Origin: SIG299 sp964544055
Lineage (GTDB): Bacteria; Bacillota; Clostridia; Lachnospirales; Lachnospiraceae
Direction: 5' to 3'
NCBI GenBank assembly: GCA_964544055.1
Contig: CAZJAA010000002.1
Coordinates: 62,001-126,000, forward strand
Length of the DNA stretch: 64,000 nt
The notes under the pieces: generated by a model
Database searches by the model: none
Told to the model about the DNA's origin: nothing
The model's input: only the letters and a program-made list of their open reading frames with translations
Program-made: the position numbers and the translations under genes
Part shown: positions 54,533 to 62,482 of the stretch, piece by piece
How positions within the stretch are numbered: the first letter of the stretch is position 1
How the letters are laid out: the number at the start of each line of letters is the position of its first letter

Positions 54533-54982
54533 CTACTTTAAGCGGATGTTCCATTCGTCATTCTCTACCACATACTGAAACTCTGTCAGATCATCTCTGT
54601 CCATCACCGTAAGAAGCTCTGTAAAATCACTGACTGTCTGAAGCATGGGCAGGTCATTCCTGCAGATCCACTCCATCTGACCTTCCTCCGAGGAACTTAC
54701 TTCTCCCTCAAATTCATCCGTTTTATACAGCAGCACCAGATACCTTCCACCCTCAATTGGGAACTGCTTGATTCCACAAAGTTTTGGATGTCGGATGGTA
54801 AGGCCGGTTTCTTCCTTCATTTCGCGAATTACTCCGTCCACAAAAGATTCCCCCGGCTCTATATGTCCACCCGGCAGCGTGTAACCGTGCCAGTCTTTTT
54901 TTACCCGGTTCTGCAGCAAAATTTCATCTTCCTTGTAAATCATACAAAGACAGGTTAATTCCACCTTTTCTGTTCGTGACAT
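54533..54982 (-). CDS. NUDIX hydrolase, MutT/8-oxo-dGTP type
   Basis: 149 residues. The Nudix box GGHIEPGESFVDGVIREMKEETGL is complete (G-x5-E-x7-REUxEExGU). The N-terminal strand TCLCMIYKEDEILLQNRV is typical of MutT-like pyrophosphohydrolases that act on modified nucleotides; the exact substrate is not predictable. Confidence 0.93.
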   Translation of the reverse strand: MSRTEKVELTCLCMIYKEDEILLQNRVKKDWHGYTLPGGHIEPGESFVDGVIREMKEETGLTIRHPKLCGIKQFPIEGGRYLVLLYKTDEFEGEVSSSEEGQMEWICRNDLPMLQTVSDFTELLTVMDRDDLTEFQYVVENDEWNIRLK

Positions 54983-55021
54983 CGATAGTTCCTCCCTTGC
55001 AACAATAATTCAATCTGTTTA

Positions 55022-55912
55022 TTAATACTTAATTCTAAAATAATCCAAATACACCTTATATTTATCCTGTGCTGTCAGACAGGTATCTTTGAGATATCCC
55101 TTCTCGTTGTCCCACTCTTTCAAACCTCGATAGTAGAACAACTTCAAGTTATCCTCGATAATAAAAGGAACCATATTGTATTTCAGGCACTCCTTAAACA
55201 TAATCAACCTTCCTACACGACCATTGCCGTCCTGGAATGGATGGATTCGCTCAAACTTCACATGAAAGTCCAAAATATCTCCAAATGTCTTTTCTTCTTT
55301 GGCATTGTATTCTGACAGTAACGCTTTCATCTTATCGGCAACTTCTTCCGGAAGTGCTGTAGCCATCCCACCAACTTCATTCGGCAGCTTTTTATAATCA
55401 CCCACAGCGAACCAATCTTTTCTGGAAGTGCTGGTTCCATTCTTCAAAATCAGATGTAGCTCTTTGATAAACTTTTCAGTCAATACGGATTTTGCATTGT
55501 CAATAATCATGTCAATGCAACGAAAGTGATTTGCCGTTTCAAGCACATCATCCACGTTCAGAACCTCATTTTCTACGACAATAGTGTTCGTCTCAAAAAT
55601 GTATCTGGTCTGATCGTGCGTTAATCGGCTGCCTTCCATGTGATTCGAATTGAATGATAAATCAATCTGTGTCTTGTGATAAATCCCTCCTAAATATTTA
55701 CTTGCTTTCTGTTCTTTCAAAATATCCAGTAAGGTGATCGGCGTTTCTTTTTTCTTATTAGAACGCTCCGGCTTCTCTGCGTTTTCAGGTATGTTCCAGA
55801 TCTTTCCAGTAAAAAATGCTCCATCTACTCGTCCATGTGCACAATAATTTCTAACACTGCGTTCCGATATATTCCATTTTTTAGCTATTTCATTCACCGA
55901 AAGGTACTGCAT
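55022..55912 (-). CDS. Fic-family AMP transferase with N-terminal HTH
   Basis: 296 residues. The N-terminal ~55 residues form a helix-turn-helix (LSVNEIAKKWNISERSVRNYC). A class II inhibitory motif SNHMEG (S/T-x3-E-G) follows, and the catalytic Fic motif HPFQDGNGRVGR is intact. The Glu in SNHMEG should block productive ATP binding until relieved. Such proteins AMPylate target proteins, sometimes as toxins. The ATG at 55912 follows GGAGAGCAG. It stands near the second toxin-antitoxin pair. Confidence 0.93.
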   Translation of the reverse strand: MQYLSVNEIAKKWNISERSVRNYCAHGRVDGAFFTGKIWNIPENAEKPERSNKKKETPITLLDILKEQKASKYLGGIYHKTQIDLSFNSNHMEGSRLTHDQTRYIFETNTIVVENEVLNVDDVLETANHFRCIDMIIDNAKSVLTEKFIKELHLILKNGTSTSRKDWFAVGDYKKLPNEVGGMATALPEEVADKMKALLSEYNAKEEKTFGDILDFHVKFERIHPFQDGNGRVGRLIMFKECLKYNMVPFIIEDNLKLFYYRGLKEWDNEKGYLKDTCLTAQDKYKVYLDYFRIKY

Positions 55913-56041
55913 CTGCTCTCCACCGTTATAAATCAAATCTAAATTTACACTTTTCTATAATATAGTATATCATACCATCGGCAAAATATCAATTCTTTGC
56001 CAATTCTATGAATAAACATAGTCTTGGTAATCTCTAAATCT

Positions 56042-56362
56042 TTATAAACCTCGGATAATATTCAAGTAATCCTGCCTTTGGTCAACAACCGCATATACAG
56101 TAACCACTTTTTTTAGTTCATCAATCTTATAGAACACCAGGTTTTTCTCTAAAACTAATACTTTATATCCCTGTCTGCGAAAAACCATATACCGAGGATC
56201 TATACCCATGTAAGGATTGTCCCCAAGTGCCATAATCTGTTCTTCCATCTCATCTAGTTTTTTCAGGGCAACATCTGCACCAAATTCTTCTGCAATATAA
56301 AGGATGATTTTATGAATCTGAGCATCTGCTGTATCTGTTCTGATAACAGAAAATTTAGCCAT
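56042..56362 (-). CDS. RelE/ParE-family toxin
   Basis: 106 residues with the RelE/ParE pattern: FSVIRTDTADAQIHKIILYIAEEFG at the start and YKVLVLEKNLVFYKID with VTVYAVVDQRQDY near the end. It overlaps the antitoxin by 8 bases. It is only distantly similar to the toxin at 3603-3902, so the two pairs are probably not redundant copies. Confidence 0.88.
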   Translation of the reverse strand: MAKFSVIRTDTADAQIHKIILYIAEEFGADVALKKLDEMEEQIMALGDNPYMGIDPRYMVFRRQGYKVLVLEKNLVFYKIDELKKVVTVYAVVDQRQDYLNIIRGL

Positions 56363-56642
56363 TACTTCTCTCCTTCAACGTTGCACGTAAACTACTAAAA
56401 GTATCTTCCATCGGTGCAACTCTTCCTACATTTACATCTTCTTCTGCTTCTGCTAAAATTTCAAGAAGCTCAATCCGGGCTTTCATACGTTTATATTCTT
56501 CATAGCCAAGGGATACAGTATCTCCTCTGCCATTGACAGTAATGATCACTGCCTCTTTATCTTCTCTGCACTGTCTGGATATTTCATTATAGTGATTTCT
56601 TAAATCTGCTGATGGACGAATTCTTTCCTGTAAAGCCGGCAT
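56355..56642 (-). CDS. Phd/YefM-family antitoxin
   Basis: 95 residues: RPSADLRNHYNEISRQCREDKE is the Phd/YefM DNA-binding start, VIITVNGRGDTVSLGYEEYKRMKARIELLE follows, and the tail binds the toxin. The ATG at 56642 follows GGAGGTGTGTT. Its promoter carries an inverted repeat for autoregulation. Confidence 0.9.
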   Translation of the reverse strand: MPALQERIRPSADLRNHYNEISRQCREDKEAVIITVNGRGDTVSLGYEEYKRMKARIELLEILAEAEEDVNVGRVAPMEDTFSSLRATLKERSNG

Positions 56643-56660
56643 AACACACCTCCATGTATT

Positions 56661-56698
56661 TATAGACAAATTATATCACGCATTGTCTATATTGTAAA
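56661..56698 (-). promoter_or_regulatory. Promoter and operator of the second toxin-antitoxin operon
   Basis: -35 TTTACA (56693-56698), 17-base spacer, -10 TATAAT (56670-56675). The inverted arms TATAGACAA (56661-56669) and TTGTCTATA (56683-56691) flank and overlap the -10 box, as expected for an antitoxin-bound operator. Confidence 0.8.
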
Positions 56699-56953
56699 TA
56701 ATTATTCGAAGTTATATTCTCTGCATACCTCAAAAGCCCTCTATTTATGCAATGGCATTAACTTAAGCATATTTTCTTCTATTCTACCTTATCACAGAGG
56801 AAATAGCATTAAATTCAATAAATTTAATGCGAATTATTTTTACCTTTCAAAGCTATCTTCTACCGTCCAACAGAGCCTTTTTACAGTCGATTTGCACCAA
56901 AAGGCTCTCCTTTGACAAGCATCACTTTTTTTGCACTTTAAAACATCTGCGGT
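56699..56953. other. AT-rich intergenic region
   Basis: 255 bases without a gene. It holds a perfect 10-bp hairpin GCATTAAATT/AATTTAATGC (about 56808-56831) and a longer imperfect stem AGAGCC-TTTT with AAAAGGCTCT (~56871-56908), which may terminate the ElyC-type gene. Confidence 0.5.
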
Positions 56954-57760
56954 TTAAAACAACCACTCGTATAAAATTCCATACAGTTCTCTTACATAAT
57001 ACGTTGGAAACAGCCAGAAGGCAGTCTTTCCCGGCACAGCCGCATATTCCATTCCCAGTCCGGCGGCAATCCGTCCTGCACGATATTCGTGATATTCGCT
57101 GGTTGCAATGGCAATCATTGGATTTAGTCCCTGTTTTTCGATCAGTTGCCCGGAAAACAGCAGATTTTCCCGTGTTGTGACGGACATCTCCTCCTTATAC
57201 AAACGTTCCGGCTCGATTCCACGATTCACCAGATACCGATACATACACTCAGCTTCTGTAATGCTTTCTCCGGTGCCTTGTCCTCCGGACAGCACACAAG
57301 CCGCCTCCGGATGTTCCACCAGATATTGATACGCCGCTTCCAAACGTTCCACCATGGAAAGACTTGCCCGCTCGCCATATACCCGGCAGCCAAGTACAAC
57401 CACCGTTGCTCCATCCATCGGCGTTTTATTAGCCGCAGCTATCATACAGGAGGATTCCACCACAACTAAAAGGGCAATCAAAGAAATACCGCAAAATATT
57501 CCACGGTATACCCAGCACAGTGCCTTATGCGTGCGCCATTTTTTTAAAACGGCACATACCTGTGGCATAAACAACCCGAAACCAAACACCAGTGCCGACA
57601 CACATAATCCGGTGGCATTCCCAATATTGAAACTGACCGAAAGCGTAAGTGGCAGGGCAAACCATGCAAAGCAAAGTACTCCCAAAAATATTAAAAATAT
57701 TCTTAAAATACTAAGCTTCCATGATTCTTTGCGCAACTTTTTTAAACGATATTCTCTCAT
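56954..57760 (-). CDS. DUF218 (YdcF/ElyC/SanA-type) membrane protein
   Basis: 268 residues. Three hydrophobic segments in the first ~105 residues precede a DUF218 domain: VVVLGCRVYGERASLSMVERLEAAYQYL, ACVLSGGQGTGESITEAECM and MSVTTRENLLFSG. Relatives influence envelope (peptidoglycan or polyprenyl) metabolism. The ATG at 57760 has a weak ribosome site; a GTG at 57784 is possible and would make it abut the truncated ATPase gene. Confidence 0.85.
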   Translation of the reverse strand: MREYRLKKLRKESWKLSILRIFLIFLGVLCFAWFALPLTLSVSFNIGNATGLCVSALVFGFGLFMPQVCAVLKKWRTHKALCWVYRGIFCGISLIALLVVVESSCMIAAANKTPMDGATVVVLGCRVYGERASLSMVERLEAAYQYLVEHPEAACVLSGGQGTGESITEAECMYRYLVNRGIEPERLYKEEMSVTTRENLLFSGQLIEKQGLNPMIAIATSEYHEYRAGRIAAGLGMEYAAVPGKTAFWLFPTYYVRELYGILYEWLF

Positions 57761-57780
57761 GAAACAGCCGTTATCCTTTC

Positions 57781-57960
57781 TCACAAAACCGCAATAAAAC
57801 CAAAAACATCTGCTATCGTACTTTTTCCATTCCCACTAGAACCAATAATTGTTGTCATGTTGCCCAGTGGCCTATTCATCTGATGTGAAAACGTTTTTCC
57901 TAATGTTACATTTTTTAGCGAACCAAAGTTTTTAATTGATATACCTTCTATTTTTCCCAT
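57781..57960 (-). pseudogene. Truncated AAA ATPase (N-terminal fragment)
   Basis: About 59 residues. GKIEGISIKNFGSLKNVTLG and the Walker A TTIIGSSGNGKSTIADVFGFIA are the start of an AAA/SMC-type ATPase that should be ~400 residues long. The Walker B, signature and H-loop regions are missing, and the frame stops right after the A motif. It lies 18 bases downstream of the type III res gene, where an accessory ATPase might once have been encoded. The fragment should be inactive. Confidence 0.8.
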
Positions 57961-57978
57961 AAAACTCTTTCTTTTCAA

Positions 57979-60594
57979 TTACAAATTCTTCATAACGTCC
58001 ACAAACTCGTCCATGGTATAAGCCCCATCTTCACCTATTTTTTTCTCCTGAAAAACCATAAAATAACGGTACAGCCGACCAGCCAGTGACTGCCACTTAC
58101 GTCCGAGCTTCAGTTTTGTTTTACTATCATCGCCATCAAGATAATCACCCTTTGTCTCAACTAATACAAGCTTGCCGGACGTTGTCTGAACCAAAAAGTC
58201 TGGGTAGTGGTTGATAAAACCATTCAATCGAAAACCTTTGCGTTCAATAATCCTATGCCACCACTTTACGTTATCCATGCCGACTAAAACATCTAAAAGC
58301 TGACGCTCAAAATTATTCATGTCATCTTTCTCCGCTTCATACAGAGAAGCAGCAATCGAATCAATGGTGTATGCCGGGGTAATTACTTCTGGTAAAGTAT
58401 AGTTTTCACGACAAACAATTTTTCCACTATCCATCCACTTATAGAATTGTGCTTCACGGTAAGCATCTTCCAATGATTCTATCTTCTGTGCAATTTTTTT
58501 TGCATATATTGGAACAGCCGTTTCCATGGCAGACAGTTCATCATCTGTCATATTCGAAACTATTCTTCTTACATATTCTGCTATTTCAGAAGCAGCATAT
58601 CTGTTATTGCGATTAATATTGCTAACAATCCTCTCCGTACAACTGGCTATTTTCTTGTCCTGTGGAAGTCTTGCAAGGTATTCTCTGATGTAGTCACTTT
58701 CTGCCAGTGAAGTACGTCTGTACTTTGGAACTGCTTCACCCTCCATTTGAATATCAACGCTATACATTTCCCCGGTTGCTAGTTCAAAACTAACAATTGC
58801 ATCCTGTCCACTTAAACCAAAACCTTCTGAAAGACGTTCTGGTTCAAGCAAATCAAATGCTTCGCCAAATAAATCCGGTGTACCCTGCACAAAAAATTGT
58901 GGAATACGTATTTTCTTTACTTCCTCTCGGAATTGAAGTTGTATTGCATTTTGATTCAGCATTTCTCCAAATTCGCCTCCAACATAGCCGAAATTGTCGG
59001 TCATTTTCAGTGTTTCATTATACTGCTCTGCCTGCATTGTCGCCTGTTGCAGCATTGCATTCATTTCATTGCTTGTTTCTGGCTGTGTTTGTTCTAAGGC
59101 TGTACGGATGTTTTCAATCTGAATATCATCAAAATTATCTACCTCCGGTCGCATTTCCTCTATTGGTAACTCTGTTTGTACATAGGTTTTTTCTGGAATT
59201 TTCTGCTCGTTCTGTTCCGACAATAATTCTCCGACACGAAAATCCTTTTTGCTGAAGCCTGCTTTATACAAACCAGAAACAATATTCTCTAATGTAGCGT
59301 GAAAATCTTTAGAGCAAGTAAACACATACGAAGTATTTAATAACGAAGCCTTGTGCAAATGTGCATATGGCTGACGAAGAATACGTCCAACAATCTGCTC
59401 CACTTCGACTCTTGATGTCTTATTCGCCAATGAAGCTAAAATATAAGCAAACGGACAATCCCAGCCCTCTTTCAATGCATTTACCGTAATAATATAGCGA
59501 ACCGGACAATTGCGACTCATTAAATCAACTTTGCTAATGGTATCAATTTTAGACGTTTTAATTCCAATTTCATTTTCCGGTATACCCAAGTCAATCAACA
59601 TATCCTTGATTTTATCGAAAGTATCGCTCTCTTCGCTGATATTAGGCTGTGCTTGAAAAAGTACAATGGGGCGAATATATTGACCACCTTCTCTTTCACA
59701 TTTCATAGCCTGCTGTTCAAGCACTTTCCGAAACTGTATTGCATCCTGAATAACACTTGTGCGGTCATTCCTGTTGTAGACAATTACCGGAATCTTTACC
59801 ATATTTTCCTTCTTTAACTCACGAGCATCTACATATGAGATGATATTACTGTTTTTTCTTGGCGTAGCTGTAAGGTCAAGAATAAAGGACGGATTAATAT
59901 TATTCAGCATTTCTACACTAAGGTCAGATTCTGCATTGTGACTTTCATCCACTATTGCCACCGGAGAAAGCTGACGTAAAACCTGAATCAAGGCAGTATC
60001 CGGAGTATCTGCCAGTAAAACCGATTTATCTTTAAAAAAATCCGCAAATCTTAAAAGATTTCCATTTTCTTGATATGCTTTCCGGACATCTTTTTTCTTA
60101 CTATCAATACGCAAAGAATCATAACTAAGAATACAAACTGTAAGCATTTCCCGTACTGTATCAGGTGAAAAATTCTGACCATTTAACAATTGATCTTTTG
60201 TATATATTCCTACTCGTCCCGAAAAATCAGCGTCCAAGCGCTGTCGATATGGATGTGTAACATCAGATAAAGTTTTTATTGTCTGTATCAATATCGGATT
60301 GGACGGAACAAGCCAAATGACAACATGCGGTTTTCCTAGCGGCATTGCATCAAAAATACGTTTCAATGCAGCACATGCCATAAATGTTTTTCCACCACCA
60401 GTAGGTACTTTCATACAGACATGTGGTACTCCCGGTATGGCATCATTATACTCTGGAACACCAAATCCTACATTGACGTCCTGAGCAATCCAATACTCCG
60501 ACCATGCTTTATGTACATTATCCGCATGATTCAAACAGTTCATATATGCAGACAAATTTTCCATAACCACTTTCTGATATTTTTTAAGTTCCAT
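57979..60594 (-). CDS. Type III restriction enzyme, Res subunit
   Basis: 871 residues. The SF2 helicase motifs are Walker A MKVPTGGGKTF, DExH-type VDESHNAE, LTATPRK and QIVGRILRQPYA. The C-terminal nuclease domain has NHYPDFLVQ and LVLVETKGD, matching PD-(D/E)xK. With Mod it forms a type III restriction complex that translocates along or senses DNA and cuts at a distance. It starts 12 bases after the mod stop. Confidence 0.93.
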   Translation of the reverse strand: MELKKYQKVVMENLSAYMNCLNHADNVHKAWSEYWIAQDVNVGFGVPEYNDAIPGVPHVCMKVPTGGGKTFMACAALKRIFDAMPLGKPHVVIWLVPSNPILIQTIKTLSDVTHPYRQRLDADFSGRVGIYTKDQLLNGQNFSPDTVREMLTVCILSYDSLRIDSKKKDVRKAYQENGNLLRFADFFKDKSVLLADTPDTALIQVLRQLSPVAIVDESHNAESDLSVEMLNNINPSFILDLTATPRKNSNIISYVDARELKKENMVKIPVIVYNRNDRTSVIQDAIQFRKVLEQQAMKCEREGGQYIRPIVLFQAQPNISEESDTFDKIKDMLIDLGIPENEIGIKTSKIDTISKVDLMSRNCPVRYIITVNALKEGWDCPFAYILASLANKTSRVEVEQIVGRILRQPYAHLHKASLLNTSYVFTCSKDFHATLENIVSGLYKAGFSKKDFRVGELLSEQNEQKIPEKTYVQTELPIEEMRPEVDNFDDIQIENIRTALEQTQPETSNEMNAMLQQATMQAEQYNETLKMTDNFGYVGGEFGEMLNQNAIQLQFREEVKKIRIPQFFVQGTPDLFGEAFDLLEPERLSEGFGLSGQDAIVSFELATGEMYSVDIQMEGEAVPKYRRTSLAESDYIREYLARLPQDKKIASCTERIVSNINRNNRYAASEIAEYVRRIVSNMTDDELSAMETAVPIYAKKIAQKIESLEDAYREAQFYKWMDSGKIVCRENYTLPEVITPAYTIDSIAASLYEAEKDDMNNFERQLLDVLVGMDNVKWWHRIIERKGFRLNGFINHYPDFLVQTTSGKLVLVETKGDYLDGDDSKTKLKLGRKWQSLAGRLYRYFMVFQEKKIGEDGAYTMDEFVDVMKNL

Positions 60595-60606
60595 TACCTG
60601 TCTCCT

Positions 60607-62250
60607 TTACAACCTTGTAATATCACGAGGTACTTTCTTAAATATAATATGAAATCGTTCCAATTCGCTATCACTAAGCGTACACATATCCGCATATATT
60701 ACATAGGAATTTGCTTTTATTTTAATAGAATGAAGAAATTCTCTGCTCAATGTAGTTGCCTTATCACGATCATAATAAAAGTAATATGCATTTCCTATAT
60801 GTGTTCCCAAGTAATACGGCTCATTTTCTCTTAACGGTTCCAGACGCTGTTTTGTTTCTGTAAAATATACATATTCTCGGATTTTATCAATTCCAACAGA
60901 ATCATTCAACTTGTCTCCATCCATCAACGTGGCACCTAATTCATAATAACTAAAATTGCCACTCGTACCCTCTACAGCCTTACTACCTTCTCCATAACCG
61001 GAAATAACACGTTTCACACGTTCTGCAGTAATGCTGTCAGCATAATCCATCATTTCTATGAGAATAAATTTTCTATTACCGCCGTCTTCCTTATTTAAAT
61101 TTAGTACTGCATGAGCTGTTGTTCCAGAGCCAGCAAAGGAATCCAATATGATGGCATCATTTTGCATAGCTTGTTCAATACAATATTCAATAACACCTGT
61201 AGATTTTGGAGTTTCAAATACACCTTTACCCAAAATTGCTTTCACTTCCAATGTACCACTTTCTGCCGAAAATTCTGTTCCTAACCAAAATGATTTTGGC
61301 TTAACTCTTTTACTTCCATCATCAGGTAAATAATCTTTTTGAAAAACATCCCATTCATTCCGTCCTTTTACTTTTTGTACAACCAATTCTTCTGTTCGCT
61401 GTAAAGAAGTTTCTTTTCCCCAACGCCATCGTCCATCACTACCATCCGATAAATGTGGGAAAATTTCAATACAATCACTCGACATAGGTTCAAGAGATAT
61501 CTTTTCTGCCTTTTCATCATAGTAAAATGGATAAAACATATTTGGTCTGTCCTCTCGCTTTGCACCTGAACCTCTTTTCCTCAGTCCTTGTAATCTATAT
61601 TTTCCCTTTTCATCCTGTAATTTATATTCTACTTCATATTCTTCCGGAACCGCCACACCATTAGAAATAAATTCACCTTTTTGGTATATCAGCATACTCT
61701 CATGCGCAGTCGCAATATATTTATCATCACTTCGTCCTTTGAAGTTATTAATAACTGCTATATCAGCAATAAACATATTGCCACCAAATATCTCATCACA
61801 CAATAATTTTAAATTAAACTTCTCATTAGAATCAATACTTATAAATATAACTCCCTCTTTAGACAACAATTTCTGCAATAATCTCAACCGAGGATACATC
61901 ATACAAAGCCATTTATCATGACGAGACAGATCCTCTCCTTCTTTACCAACAACCTCTCCGAGCCATTTTTTTATACGGGGATCATTGACATTGTCATTGT
62001 ATACCCAATTTTCATTGCCTGTATTATATGGTGGATCAATATAAATACACTTAATTCGGCCTTCATATTGAGGTAATAAGGACTTTAATGCCTCTAAATT
62101 GTCGCCGTGAATAATCATGTTTTCACTGCCATTATCTTCTTCCTGCTGTCCGTTTTCATCAAAGCTATATTTTCTTTCCAACACCTTGTATGGCACATCC
62201 ATGTGATGATTAACCACTTTTTCTTTTCCAATCCAATCTAATATAGGCAT
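60607..62250 (-). CDS. Type III modification methyltransferase, Mod subunit
   Basis: 547 residues, beta-class N6-adenine or N4-cytosine methyltransferase. The catalytic DPPYNTGN (residues ~71-78) precedes the SAM-binding SFAGSGTTAHAVLNL (~360), the beta-class order. The middle target-recognition region is ~200 residues. It methylates one strand of an asymmetric site and directs Res. No phase-variable tract is visible in the gene. Confidence 0.94.
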   Translation of the reverse strand: MPILDWIGKEKVVNHHMDVPYKVLERKYSFDENGQQEEDNGSENMIIHGDNLEALKSLLPQYEGRIKCIYIDPPYNTGNENWVYNDNVNDPRIKKWLGEVVGKEGEDLSRHDKWLCMMYPRLRLLQKLLSKEGVIFISIDSNEKFNLKLLCDEIFGGNMFIADIAVINNFKGRSDDKYIATAHESMLIYQKGEFISNGVAVPEEYEVEYKLQDEKGKYRLQGLRKRGSGAKREDRPNMFYPFYYDEKAEKISLEPMSSDCIEIFPHLSDGSDGRWRWGKETSLQRTEELVVQKVKGRNEWDVFQKDYLPDDGSKRVKPKSFWLGTEFSAESGTLEVKAILGKGVFETPKSTGVIEYCIEQAMQNDAIILDSFAGSGTTAHAVLNLNKEDGGNRKFILIEMMDYADSITAERVKRVISGYGEGSKAVEGTSGNFSYYELGATLMDGDKLNDSVGIDKIREYVYFTETKQRLEPLRENEPYYLGTHIGNAYYFYYDRDKATTLSREFLHSIKIKANSYVIYADMCTLSDSELERFHIIFKKVPRDITRL

Positions 62251-62431
62251 AAGTCAGTTTTTCCCTTCTCATTGTCGTAAATGCAATCCAATTATTTATA
62301 CAATGTAACTGAATAGTTACTATAAAACACAATTTACACTTCTATGAAATATATTGTATCAAATAGCCGAAAAAAAATCTATAGATACTGTAAAAAACAT
62401 CTAACAGTCACTTTCCACACGCTGTCGCACA

Positions 62432-62471
62432 AAAACTACAGCGATACCATACCGTAACACTGTAGTTTTTT
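62432..62471 (-). terminator. CotH gene terminator
   Basis: 10-bp arms AAAACTACAG (62432-62441) and CTGTAGTTTT (62460-62469), with T and A runs on both sides. It lies just past the CotH stop. Confidence 0.8.
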
Positions 62472-62482
62472 ATTGCTTTTTT

